From: JAPOXR01 sp964291445
GTDB lineage: Bacteria > Pseudomonadota > Alphaproteobacteria > Rhodobacterales > Rhodobacteraceae
Reading direction: 5' to 3'
Length of the DNA: 64,000 nucleotides
NCBI GenBank assembly: GCA_964291445.2
Contig: OZ219864.1
Location: 620,001 to 684,000 of the forward strand
The translations under genes were made by a program, and so were the position numbers. The notes beneath the pieces were generated by a model. It made no database searches, was not told the DNA's origin, and was given only the letters and a program-made list of their open reading frames with translations. Of the stretch, positions 26,469 through 35,235 are shown piece by piece. Position 1 is the first letter of the stretch. Every line of letters starts with the position of its first letter.

Positions 26469-28354
26469 GCGACCCTTTCCGCGGCAGCGGCACCGACCCG
26501 GCCGGTCGCGCCGATGCGGGCACCCAACGTGCAGGGTTGGCGGGTGTCCGGGCCATCCACATCTCTGCGCCGGGCGCCACGCACGCGCGGCGCACCCTTT
26601 TCCCAGCGGGCCGCCTGTTCGGCGGCATCAAGAACGCGGTCGATGGAGGCGCTGTTGAGAACCTGCCGCGTATGGGTCGCGGAACCGGGCTTCATCATGT
26701 TGATACGGCGGATGTCGAAGGGATCCATGTCCAGCGCCTCCGCCGCCATGTCCATCATGCTTTCGGTGGCGAACTGGGCCTGCATGCCGCCGAATGTGCG
26801 AAATGCTCCCGAAGGCGTATTGTTCGTGTACACGGCCCTGGTGTCGACCTTCAAATTGTCGATTTCATACGGTCCGCAGGACAGGATCGCTGCCTTGCGC
26901 ATGACGCCCTCGCTGGACATGCCATATGCGCCACCATCCGAAAGCATGTCGAACTCCACTGCCGTGATCCGCCCGTTCCTGCAGAAGCCCATCTTGCAGG
27001 CGATACGGGCCGGGTGGCGTTTCGCCGAGGCCACAATGCTCTCTTCACGGCTGAAATTCAACTGAACCGGGTAGCCCGTCTTCATCGCCGCCAGGGCGAG
27101 CATGCCCTGGAAGATCATGTCCTCCTTGCCGCCGAAGCCGCCGCCGACCGGGCTCATGATGAACCGGACCTTGTTGATCGGCCGGTCAATGATCTTGGCG
27201 AGCATGTGACGGTGATGGGTAATGTTCTGTGACGGCGAAATCACCACCACGACATCGTCGTGATCCACGTATGCGATGCCCGCTTCGGGTTCGAGATACG
27301 CGTGTTCGACCTGCTGCGTGCCGAAGGTTTCTTCCAGGATGAGATCGGCCTCGGCAAATCCCTGTTCCGTGTCTCCCTTGCGGATGGGGATGTGCTTGAC
27401 CAAATTGCCGGGAGCGGAGTCGTGGATGACCGGTGCGCCCGGCTCCAGGGCGCCACCAGGGTCAAAGAGCCCGGGCAGGATTTCGTATTCCACCTTGATC
27501 CCGGCCAGCGCCCGTCTCGCCGTGAGCAGGTCTTCCGCCGCCACCGCGGCTACCGCCTCGCCCACATGGCGCACCTTGCCGCGGGCCATGATCGGCTGGT
27601 CATGCACGAACACGCCGAACCCGTCCTTGCCCGGCACATCGTCGGCCGTGATCACGCAGGCGACGCCGTCCATGGCTTCCGCCTGCGAGGTGTCGATCGA
27701 CAGGATCCGGGCATGCGCATGCGGCGAGCGGAGCACCTGCAGCTGCAACATGTCCGGCAGCCTCATATCGGCAGCGTAGCGCAGCCGGCCAGTCACCTTG
27801 GACGGGGCATCCAGGCGCAGCACGTTGGTGCCGATGTAGCTGTCTCCGACCTTGTCCTCTTCAAGCGCGGTCTCGGACGCCTGGCCGAGCATGACCGCCC
27901 TGGCGATTTCCACAGCTTCAAAAATCTTCGTATAGCCGGTGCAACGGCAGATATTGCCACCGAGGCGTTCCTTGATCTCGTCGATCTCGGCGTTCGGATT
28001 CTCCCGTAGCGCCGAGGTCGCGGCCATGACCATGCCGGGTATGCAGTAGCCGCACTGGCTGGCGCCGGTCTTGTGGAAGGCCCGCTGCACCAGCGAGAGC
28101 CCACCTGGCGCCGCCAGCCCTTCGATGGTTTCGATGACTGCGCCCGAGGCCTTGGCTGCCGGCATCAGGCATGATTTCACCAGCTTGCCGTCGACGAACA
28201 CCGAACAGGTGCCGCATTCGCCTGCGCCGCATCCTTCCTTGGTTCCCGTCAGGTTCAGTTCGTTGCGCAGAAAATCCAGCAGCCGCGAGTGCGGGCTGGT
28301 CCCCCGGGCGATTTTCCGGCCATTGACCGTCGCCTCGATCCTCAAGTCAGACAA
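26465..28354 (-). CDS. [2Fe-2S] plus molybdopterin N-terminal part of XDH/aldehyde-oxidase-family enzyme
   Basis: 629 residues from TTG 28354 (GGGAGAAGG upstream); ATG 28381 is the alternative. Residues about 1-85 are a plant-type ferredoxin (EGCGAGECGTCSVFVDGK) and about 95-155 the second [2Fe-2S] domain (QCGYCIPGMVM, GNICRCTGY). From about 170 the molybdopterin subunit follows (PVGGGFGGKEDM, GAFRTFGGMQAQFATE). Electrons pass from the molybdenum site through the Fe-S clusters to the FAD subunit encoded just upstream, with which it overlaps. The last 35 residues before the stop (after ARWEKGAPR) do not look like the family. Fusion of Fe-S to the molybdopterin subunit is unusual but known. Likely substrate is an aldehyde or an N-heterocycle; the operon favours an aldehyde. 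Confidence 0.85.
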   Translation of the reverse strand: MSDLRIEATVNGRKIARGTSPHSRLLDFLRNELNLTGTKEGCGAGECGTCSVFVDGKLVKSCLMPAAKASGAVIETIEGLAAPGGLSLVQRAFHKTGASQCGYCIPGMVMAATSALRENPNAEIDEIKERLGGNICRCTGYTKIFEAVEIARAVMLGQASETALEEDKVGDSYIGTNVLRLDAPSKVTGRLRYAADMRLPDMLQLQVLRSPHAHARILSIDTSQAEAMDGVACVITADDVPGKDGFGVFVHDQPIMARGKVRHVGEAVAAVAAEDLLTARRALAGIKVEYEILPGLFDPGGALEPGAPVIHDSAPGNLVKHIPIRKGDTEQGFAEADLILEETFGTQQVEHAYLEPEAGIAYVDHDDVVVVISPSQNITHHRHMLAKIIDRPINKVRFIMSPVGGGFGGKEDMIFQGMLALAAMKTGYPVQLNFSREESIVASAKRHPARIACKMGFCRNGRITAVEFDMLSDGGAYGMSSEGVMRKAAILSCGPYEIDNLKVDTRAVYTNNTPSGAFRTFGGMQAQFATESMMDMAAEALDMDPFDIRRINMMKPGSATHTRQVLNSASIDRVLDAAEQAARWEKGAPRVRGARRRDVDGPDTRQPCTLGARIGATGRVGAAAAERVA

Positions 28355-29267
28355 GCGCCTTCTCCCGTTCAATTCCGACATCCACAGCGACATCCCGTTG
28401 ATCTGCCAAGGCCTCCTCGAGCGCCGCCCGGACGAAATTGACGACAACTTCCCGACGGTATTCCTGGCGGCTGCGCGACGCCACCGTATCGGCGGCCATC
28501 CGTGACACCTCATCAATTGCAGCATTCGACACGCTCTCACCGCGCAGCGAATTCTCGGCCTCGACCATTCGGATCGGCCGTGGGCCAACGCCGCCAAGCG
28601 CCAGCCGGACATCCTCAAACACGCTCCCGCCGCGGTCGGTCCTGACCAGCGCCGCGCAACAGGCGACCGAAATGACAAGAGAACGCCGGGTCCCGACCTT
28701 CTGAAACGATCCGCCGTAGCCATCCGCCGCATCGACAATCACTGCCGTTGCAATCTCGCCGTCATCGATCCCGGTTCGCCCCGGCCCTTCAATGAAGCTG
28801 GCGACAGGGATGCGCCTGCGGGCGATGTCGCCATGTTCGAGCCGTGCCAGTTCAATCTCGCCATTGAGCGCCACCACCGGGGGCGTGCCATCGGCGGCCG
28901 GAGAGGCATTGACGAGATTCCCGGTCAGCGAGGCCTGTTCACGTATCTGGTCGTCTGCAAACCAGATTGCGCATTTGGGCATGCAGGGAAGGGAGCGCAC
29001 GAGTTCGGCGTCGGTCAGGAAATCCTGGTAGACGATGTTCGCCCCCAACCTGATCCGTCCATTTTCGGATTCGTGGCCATCAAGCTCGGGAACCCGCGTG
29101 ATGTCGACGAGTTCCGGCACGTGCACGTCTCCGGCCCGTCCATCGCGCGCCCATGGAAGAATGTCGGTCGCGCCCGAAACAATCCGGCTTCCCGGCTCGG
29201 CCTCGGCCCAGATGGTCAATGCATCCCGCAATGTTCGCGGCATATGGTAGACATCGCAGGTCAGCAT
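28347..29267 (-). CDS. FAD-binding subunit of XDH-family enzyme (CoxM/XdhB-like)
   Basis: 306 residues from ATG 29267, with GGAGGAGG upstream. The FAD_binding_5 domain shows IVSGATDILPWARDG (flavin loop; the family pattern is aGGTdl), LGANIVYQDF, QIREQASLTGNLVNASPAAD and a C-terminal CO-dehydrogenase-flavoprotein domain. It passes electrons from the Fe-S clusters to its acceptor (NAD, oxygen or quinone, not determinable). Its 3' end overlaps the Fe-S/molybdopterin start by 8 nt, and the alcohol dehydrogenase gene lies 22 nt upstream. Confidence 0.9.
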   Translation of the reverse strand: MLTCDVYHMPRTLRDALTIWAEAEPGSRIVSGATDILPWARDGRAGDVHVPELVDITRVPELDGHESENGRIRLGANIVYQDFLTDAELVRSLPCMPKCAIWFADDQIREQASLTGNLVNASPAADGTPPVVALNGEIELARLEHGDIARRRIPVASFIEGPGRTGIDDGEIATAVIVDAADGYGGSFQKVGTRRSLVISVACCAALVRTDRGGSVFEDVRLALGGVGPRPIRMVEAENSLRGESVSNAAIDEVSRMAADTVASRSRQEYRREVVVNFVRAALEEALADQRDVAVDVGIEREKALV

Positions 29268-29289
29268 GATCCGCCTCCTCCGGGCCCGT

Positions 29290-30459
29290 CTACGCGGCAG
29301 CCATTGCCTGCGCCTGGGTCCGGGGGTTCCTGACCACGACCTTGATCGCATCCTCCACCCTGTCCCTGGCGTAGCGCAATGCCTCGGGAAGCTCGGCCAT
29401 TTCGAAACTGTGCGTATGGATAAGCGTCGCATCAAACCGCTTCTGGCGCATGAACGCCTCGGCCCGGTGCGTGGCCGACTTGCCCTCGCCGCGAATGCCG
29501 AACAGGTAGATGTTGTTGCGAACGAGATGGGCAACATCGACTTCGGGATTGGCGCCGGGAAACGCCGCCAGGCAGATCTTGCCGCCGCGGTTGACCATCC
29601 GGGCCGCCTCGTTGAGCCCGTCGGGAGCCCCGGAACACTCGAGCACATAATCCACGCCGATGCCGCCGGTCAGTTCACGCACCCGTGCCACGGCGTCGTC
29701 CCGGCGGACATTGATGACGTGATCGGCACCAAGCTTACGACCGATTTCAAGCCTGTTGTCGCGGGTTCCCGTCAGTATGACCGGCTGGGCACCCAGCGCC
29801 TTCGCCACCGCCGCGCCCATCAGGCCGATCGGACCTGGCCCGGTGACCACGACACTTTCGCCGGCGACCAGCCCGCCGAGCTCCGTCAGGCCGTACATGG
29901 CCGTGCCGGCGGTGACGACCAGCGTGGCCTCCGCGTCCGACATGCTGTCATCGACATGCACAAGCGTGTTGACATTGTTGACCGCATACTCGGCGAAACC
30001 GCCGTCAGTGGTGAAACCATTGGCCCGGTGACCCTTGTCCACCGAGCCGTAATTCTTGCCGTAATTGTGGCAGGAGGTGTACATTCCCTGGCGGCAACGC
30101 TTGCACTGGCCGCAGCCGGCATGAATCTCGACCGTGACTCTCTGGCCGATCCGGTATTCGTCGACGCCAGGCCCCAGACCGGCGATGGTGCCCATGTATT
30201 CGTGTCCGGGAGTGAAATTCTTGTTGAAGGGGTCCCCGCCCCGGATCAGGGCTGGCGGGCCGTGATGGATGATTTCCAGATCCGTTGCGCAGATCGCCAC
30301 CGCATCGATACGCACCAGCACCTCTGCTCGCCCCGGCACCGGCACCAGCTTGTCGGCAAGCGTCAACTCTCCAGGGTCGCCAAGAACCCATGCCTTCATG
30401 CGCTCCGGCACAGGAAGGGATGAATTCGCCGAGTCAACTCCAGTCGATTGCATGATCAT
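29290..30459 (-). CDS. Zinc-dependent alcohol dehydrogenase (MDR family)
   Basis: 389 residues from ATG 30459 (or 30453). The medium-chain dehydrogenase fold is clear: catalytic zinc ligands in ICATDLEIIHHG and PGHEYMGTI, the structural zinc cysteines in CGQCKRCRQGMYTSC, and NAD motif VVVTGPGPIGLMGAAVAKAL. It oxidises an alcohol, probably a polyol or sugar alcohol like the sorbitol/threonine dehydrogenase branch, to a ketone or aldehyde. It stands between the IclR regulator (24 nt) and the FAD subunit (22 nt). A pathway from alcohol to aldehyde (this enzyme) to acid (XDH-family enzyme) is a natural reading. Confidence 0.9.
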   Translation of the reverse strand: MIMQSTGVDSANSSLPVPERMKAWVLGDPGELTLADKLVPVPGRAEVLVRIDAVAICATDLEIIHHGPPALIRGGDPFNKNFTPGHEYMGTIAGLGPGVDEYRIGQRVTVEIHAGCGQCKRCRQGMYTSCHNYGKNYGSVDKGHRANGFTTDGGFAEYAVNNVNTLVHVDDSMSDAEATLVVTAGTAMYGLTELGGLVAGESVVVTGPGPIGLMGAAVAKALGAQPVILTGTRDNRLEIGRKLGADHVINVRRDDAVARVRELTGGIGVDYVLECSGAPDGLNEAARMVNRGGKICLAAFPGANPEVDVAHLVRNNIYLFGIRGEGKSATHRAEAFMRQKRFDATLIHTHSFEMAELPEALRYARDRVEDAIKVVVRNPRTQAQAMAAA

Positions 30460-30483
30460 GTTCCACTTCTATGCGTCGATCAC

Positions 30484-31365
30484 TCATTTCGTATTTCCGC
30501 GCAATATCGCCGAACAGGTATTGGCGACGGCTATCACTTCACCCGCCAGGAAAACCCTGTATTCGTCGGTGGCGCGTTCGGCCTCCAGGGTGACCGAAAT
30601 CGACCCGATCACGGCGCCGGCGACCGCCCTGATCGCAGCGCCGATACAGACGATCCCCTCGCAGAATTCCTGGTCATCAACGGCGAATTTTCGGCGTCGG
30701 ACGAGTCGCAACTCCTCCGTCAGCCGCGAAAGCGTCGTGATCGTGCGGGGCGTGTAGCAGGCGAGGCCGTTGACCGAAATGATCCGCGCCAGTTCGTTGT
30801 CCGGAATCCAGGCAAGGATTGCCTTGCCGGTGGCGGTGGCGTGCAACGCTGCCATCTTCTCGACTTCATCCGGCTCACTGATCCCCTCTCCGGCCGCGGG
30901 AAAGCTGAGCCTGGTCATCAGGGAGGTCTCGCTCAGGGTCGCGAACTGGATTCCGTGTCCCAGGCGCTGACCGACCGCCCGAAGCTCGGGGGACAATATG
31001 GTGGCGTGATCCGGCACCTGGTCGGCAAGTTCAACCAATTCCCGAAGCCTGGGTCCCAGCGCATATCCCCTGGTTCTTCCGAGATGGGACAGGAAACCGC
31101 GATGGGCAAGGGTGGAGATCAGGTGATGGCAGGTGGATACATTGAGACCCAATACGTCCGACATGTCTGAAACCGAAACGCCGTCATCGCATTCCGCCGC
31201 GACTTCCAGGATGCTCAACGCCCTGTCGACCGACTGAATCCTGCCCCGTCCATGCCCGCCGCCCGTGATCCGTTCGGAATGACCCCGAACGGCATTGCGA
31301 TGGCCAGGCCCGATTGCGGCCGAAACCTGTTTCACGCCATCAATGGTGTCGTCCAAAACGACCAT
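30484..31365 (-). CDS. IclR family transcriptional regulator
   Basis: 293 residues from ATG 31365 with GAGG upstream. An N-terminal winged helix (residues about 42-100: IQSVDRALSILEVAAE, VSDMSDVLGLNVSTCHHLIS) is followed by the IclR effector domain (ATATGKAILAWIP, DDQEFCEGIVCIGAAIR). About 40 extra residues precede the helix. IclR proteins respond to small carboxylic or aromatic ligands. It is the first gene of the operon, so it probably regulates itself and the catabolic genes downstream through the repeat at 31419-31447. Confidence 0.92.
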   Translation of the reverse strand: MVVLDDTIDGVKQVSAAIGPGHRNAVRGHSERITGGGHGRGRIQSVDRALSILEVAAECDDGVSVSDMSDVLGLNVSTCHHLISTLAHRGFLSHLGRTRGYALGPRLRELVELADQVPDHATILSPELRAVGQRLGHGIQFATLSETSLMTRLSFPAAGEGISEPDEVEKMAALHATATGKAILAWIPDNELARIISVNGLACYTPRTITTLSRLTEELRLVRRRKFAVDDQEFCEGIVCIGAAIRAVAGAVIGSISVTLEAERATDEYRVFLAGEVIAVANTCSAILRGNTK

Positions 31366-31404
31366 TTCAGCCTCAATTCGACAGGAATACCATCCCGATC
31401 ATGC

Positions 31405-31455
31405 GATTCAGCCACGTTAATTTCATAATGTCAAGTTGAATTTCATATTACACCA
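31405..31455 (-). promoter_or_regulatory. Promoter and operator region of the IclR-led operon
   Basis: AT-rich island in GC-rich DNA, 50-90 nt ahead of the IclR start. Read on the minus strand it holds a perfect TTGACA box. The 9-mer AATTTCATA occurs twice (31419-31427 and 31439-31447), exactly 20 bp apart, about two helical turns, as expected for a dimeric regulator. Confidence 0.5.
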
Positions 31456-31532
31456 CTTACAACACCAATCATTCACCCAACCAAACCCATGACGACATTC
31501 ACGATGGTAGCCGCCCGATTTCACCCAAGCTT

Positions 31533-31955
31533 CGGCCAACCGTTATTGCCGTCGACGAGCCGGAGCCTGGACTGAACCCGTCGGCGATCACCACACCAGC
31601 TGCAATGATCCGGGTTGCTTCCCGCGAGACGCAAATTGTCCCGGCGACCCAGTCGCCCAGGCTGCTCAACCAATTCGAACCGGAAGAAATCGTGGTCGCT
31701 GACCGGCATGAAGGGCAAAGAATCAGCAGCCCGGACGCAGGGATGCTGGATGCGTGGCTGGATGATTACAGCCTCGGGCAACTCTGGGAAAAGAACGAAC
31801 CGGGCCGCCGGCCGCATCTGGAGACAGACCAAACCTGCGCCCGGCAGCTTCCAAGCGAGTGGCCGGGACATCTGTCTCGCCGCAACCAGGGCGTTGAGCA
31901 GGAGCAGGTCGCTGCCTGCACCATTGCACCCATTCCATCTGAATGCTTGTCTTGA
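31533..31955 (+). pseudogene. AAA-family ATPase, C-terminal fragment
   Basis: The plus-strand frame reads RPTVIAVDEPEPGLNPSAIT (Walker B region of RecF/OLD-like AAA_21 ATPases), then QIVPATQSPRLLNQFEPEEI and a tail DAWLDDYSLGQLWEKN, which is the usual C-terminus. The Walker A part is missing, so it is a 5'-truncated gene. It opens a stretch rich in defence and toxin-antitoxin genes. Confidence 0.62.
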
Positions 31956-32039
31956 GATTGACAAACATGGTGTTGAATCGGAGACCTTGCCAGCTACCTT
32001 CTCAGGCGCAATGTTACTTGTAACGAAAAGGAGGCTGTC

Positions 32040-32258
32040 ATGCCGGCTTCTGTAGGCGAACGTGTCCGCAAGGGGAGGGCCGCCCTGCGATCTGCAGGGT
32101 TGCGCCCGGTCCAGATTTGGGTGCCGGATACGCGGCGGCCGGGCTTTGCCGAAGAGTGCCGCCGGCAATCCACAGTGGTTGCCACCGCCGATCGTCGAGA
32201 CCGTGAGATGGTCCAGTTTATTGACGCCGCCCTTGCGGATGTGGATGGCTGGGATTGA
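32040..32258 (+). CDS. MazE-like antitoxin (DUF3018 family)
   Basis: 72 residues with AAGGAGG eight nt before ATG 32040. The sequence MPASVGERVRKGRAALRSAG followed by RPVQIWVPDTRRPGFAEECR is the DUF3018 signature found ahead of MazF/PemK-type toxins. The N-terminal part should bind DNA and repress the operon, the C-terminal part should block the toxin. Its stop codon overlaps the toxin start (ATTGA), typical for such pairs. The frame is intact although the toxin behind it is broken. Confidence 0.85.
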   Translation: MPASVGERVRKGRAALRSAGLRPVQIWVPDTRRPGFAEECRRQSTVVATADRRDREMVQFIDAALADVDGWD

Positions 32259-32582
32259 AGCGCGGCGATCTGGTGACGGTCGCCCTGCAGGACAAACATG
32301 GCAAGCCGCGTCCCGCTCTTGTTATCCAGTCCGAAAAATTTCCGGATACCGCCACGGTGACAGTTCTCTTGGTCACATCGGATCTGACTGATGCTCCACT
32401 GCTTCGGCTGACGATCGAACCGTCCCCCTGAGAATCGCCTGAACAAGTCATCACAGGTGATGATCGACAAGGCAATGACTGTGCGAACCAACGGGTTGGG
32501 AGCCGAATTTGGCCGCCTGGACCAAGCCACCATGCACCGCGTCAACCGGTCCCTGGCACTTTTCCTGGGATTGGCGGGGTAG
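32255..32582 (+). pseudogene. MazF/PemK-type toxin with single-base frameshift
   Basis: From TTG 32255 the frame gives LKRGDLVTVALQDKHGKPRP, the conserved MazF start, and ends early at a TGA (32429-32431) after LTIEPSP. Removing one C from the run of five at 32424-32428 restores the rest: ENRLNKSSQVMIDKAMTV, then GRLDQATMHRVNRSLALFLG, to a stop at 32580-32582. All conserved parts are there, so a recent frameshift in a homopolymer (or a sequencing error) is the only visible defect. MazF enzymes are sequence-specific mRNA interferases. Confidence 0.82.
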
Positions 32583-32955
32583 CGCTAGTCGCCGCCGACG
32601 GCGAATAGGCACAACACGTGTCAGAGCCGCCAGGCCCGAAGACAAAAATCCGCTGAACATCTGTGTGGATCACAGGTTCGATGATGATCCGACTCGTCAT
32701 GCTGGTCATGCATCATGACAGGACCATCACTCTGCCAGAGCCGCGACGGCCGCCCCTGAAGTTCGAACCTCCCGAATCCGGCCCCGGGGTGTTGGCGGTT
32801 GATTGAAAATGCGGGAATCTGGCGAGTTGGCGCGTTTGTGAGGACTATTGATTTCCTCCCTTGTCTTCCTCCTAACGTCCCAGCCGTGCTCCCGGCGGAC
32901 AGGTTCAAGGAAGTGTCTACAGGTGGTGTTGCGCCCTTCTGCGAATTGTTCCGGT
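32583..32955. other. Gap between toxin remnant and Shango operon
   Basis: 373 nt downstream of both neighbouring convergent units. No family-like translation and no clear terminator hairpin is visible. Confidence 0.45.
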
Positions 32956-35235
32956 TCATTGGTCCGGGTTGGCAGAGCTTCCCGCGCACAGCCTGCGTGC
33001 GATTGACTGCACTGCATCCAGGTCCAGTCGGGAAGACAGCGCATCGGCAACCAGCAGGTCCTTGCCCAGGTACCGGTGGAACTTTTCGTGCTCCAATGCT
33101 CGTGCGCCCGCCACCAGGCGTTGCAGATCCAGCCTGCCGGATGCAAGGTCCTCGAGACCACGCAGCAGGCGGCTCACATCCAGCTCGGTGGCGGAGATTT
33201 CGACGAGACCATCGAAGGTGTCGACACGATAGCCCAGTGATGCCAGCACGATGGCCAGGGCGCTGGTGCCAGCCGTCCCGGTCCAGGGAGCGAGCAGGAA
33301 CCTGTTGCTACCAATCGGCTGGACAGGTGCCGCTTCGAAGTCAAGCCGCTCGTAGGCGGCGCGGGCTGACTCGAGCAGCGTCGCTGCCGTCCTGTCCAGG
33401 TAGGGCGGAAGAACATCTTCCTGCAGGACACGGCGCATGCGCCTGATGACCGTCTCGTGGATGTCGCCGGCGTCACCACCGAACACCGGAGGTTTGCCGG
33501 AGAAATCCGGCTCAACCTCGATGACCCTATCCTGGTCCCGGACAACCTCGATTCGCCAGCGCATGCCGGCAAATATGATGGTCAGGTCGGGCGCAAGCGG
33601 AACGATCATGGGCAATGTGCCAATGGTCCTGGCGCCGTGAACCACGCGGAATTCCCGCGGTGTCTGGAATACTGCGAAGAAGCTGTAGTGCTCGACCATG
33701 CGTTCACCAGCGCGGCCAGGAAGGATAGTTCCATCGGCCGCCTGTTCGATCAGCGCAATGTCCGGATCGCCGATCCGGCGGAGCAGGCTTGCAAACAATG
33801 GCTGGCTGACCGACCGGAACGGACCCCGTTCGCACAGTGTGGAATACAGCCTCTGTGCCGAGGCGCCGCCTCGTTCTGCGATCACCGACAGGATCTGGTG
33901 GGTCAATGTCGACAGGTGGAGCGCCTCGGACCGGGGCGGCTCGCACCAGCCCTCGATCAGCAGATCGACCATGGCAATCGATCGGACCAGCCTGAGATGC
34001 AGCGTGTCGACTGGGTGGGAGTGTCCGGTCACGTCCGACTCGATTGCATACATCCGGAGTACTGCAGGCTGGCCGGCGCGTCGCCCGGACCTTCCAAGCC
34101 GCTGCCTCAACGCTGCCACCGACCAGGGCGCACCGATCTGCCCGACGCATTCCACGTCGCCAATGTCAATTCCCAGCTCAAGGGTGGAGGTGCAAAACGC
34201 GGTGACCGGCAGGTTCCCCTGCTTCAGTTTCTGCTCCACGAAATCACGGTGCTCGCGGGACAGGCTGGCATGGTGCGGAAAGAACTCGTTCGGCACCATG
34301 CTGTCTTCACTCATCCGACGCAGCAAGTCCGAATAGACCTCGACGGAATTCCGCGACCCGGCAAATACGAGGTTGTTGGATCCTCTGAGCTTGTCAAACA
34401 GGTGTTTGCCGACCTCCCGAACTGCCGAATCCTCGGGGAGGATCCTGTCATTTGATTGGTTTTTCTCCGGGTCATGCTGTTCGTCGGGTTTCTGGCTGAC
34501 ATAACCGCGCAGCTGAATGCGCAATTCCTGCCCGCCGGACCCGCTGACCAGCTGCACGACCTTGTCTGGCGCTTCCGGGCGAAGATAGGCATTGACCAGC
34601 CTCATGTCACCAAGTGTTGCCGAGAGTCCGACCCGGCGAATTCGCCGACCCACTGACAGTTCAAGCCGCGTGAGCAGTGACCGAAGATGGATTCCCCGCT
34701 CTGAATCGAGCAGCGCATGGAGTTCGTCGATCACGATGGCGTGGGTGTAGGCAAACATGGACGGCACTTCAGCGCCCCGAAGGACAAACATGGCCTCGAG
34801 AGACTCGGGTGTGATCAGCAGGATGCCGCCGGGGTTCTTTCTTGCTCTTGCCTTTACGCTCTGCCCGATATCGCCGTGCCATGGATGTACCGGCATCTCC
34901 AGGGTCTCGCATAAATCGTCGAGCCGACCGAACTGGTCATTGATCAATGCCCGCAGAGGACCAACATAGACCAGGTCGAAGCCCTTGCCTTTGGGTGCCT
35001 CGTGAATCCTCGATATCAGCGGCAGGAAGGCCGCTTCGGTCTTTCCGCTCGCAGTTGAGGCGGCGACGATGACGTCGCTTTCCCCCCTGATCAGATGGGG
35101 GATCGCCCGTTCCTGGATATCCCTGAGAGTATCCCAGCCCTTGCGCCAGATCCAGCGCTGGACAGGATCCGCCAGTAGATCAAATCCCCTGGATTGCCTG
35201 TTGTCAGAGGCGGAATGTGGCGAGGTCATCGTCAT
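32956..35235 (-). CDS. sngC: Shango defence protein C: Lhr/DEAD-like helicase
   Basis: About 759 residues from ATG 35235 (GTG 35265 and ATG 35229 also possible). Superfamily 2 helicase motifs are in order: VAASTASGKTEAAFLP (Walker A), VGPLRALINDQ, ITPESLEAMFV, VIDELHAL (DExH), GLSATLGD, then domain 2 with FCTSTLELGIDIG and RQRLGRSGRRAG. The C-terminal half is an Lhr-like winged-helix and beta domain. It overlaps the ATPase gene by about 30 nt. The set TerB protein, DUF2791-type ATPase and Lhr-like helicase is the Shango anti-phage system; the ATPase and helicase also resemble BrxD and BrxHI of type 2 BREX. Confidence 0.82.
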   Translation of the reverse strand: MTMTSPHSASDNRQSRGFDLLADPVQRWIWRKGWDTLRDIQERAIPHLIRGESDVIVAASTASGKTEAAFLPLISRIHEAPKGKGFDLVYVGPLRALINDQFGRLDDLCETLEMPVHPWHGDIGQSVKARARKNPGGILLITPESLEAMFVLRGAEVPSMFAYTHAIVIDELHALLDSERGIHLRSLLTRLELSVGRRIRRVGLSATLGDMRLVNAYLRPEAPDKVVQLVSGSGGQELRIQLRGYVSQKPDEQHDPEKNQSNDRILPEDSAVREVGKHLFDKLRGSNNLVFAGSRNSVEVYSDLLRRMSEDSMVPNEFFPHHASLSREHRDFVEQKLKQGNLPVTAFCTSTLELGIDIGDVECVGQIGAPWSVAALRQRLGRSGRRAGQPAVLRMYAIESDVTGHSHPVDTLHLRLVRSIAMVDLLIEGWCEPPRSEALHLSTLTHQILSVIAERGGASAQRLYSTLCERGPFRSVSQPLFASLLRRIGDPDIALIEQAADGTILPGRAGERMVEHYSFFAVFQTPREFRVVHGARTIGTLPMIVPLAPDLTIIFAGMRWRIEVVRDQDRVIEVEPDFSGKPPVFGGDAGDIHETVIRRMRRVLQEDVLPPYLDRTAATLLESARAAYERLDFEAAPVQPIGSNRFLLAPWTGTAGTSALAIVLASLGYRVDTFDGLVEISATELDVSRLLRGLEDLASGRLDLQRLVAGARALEHEKFHRYLGKDLLVADALSSRLDLDAVQSIARRLCAGSSANPDQ

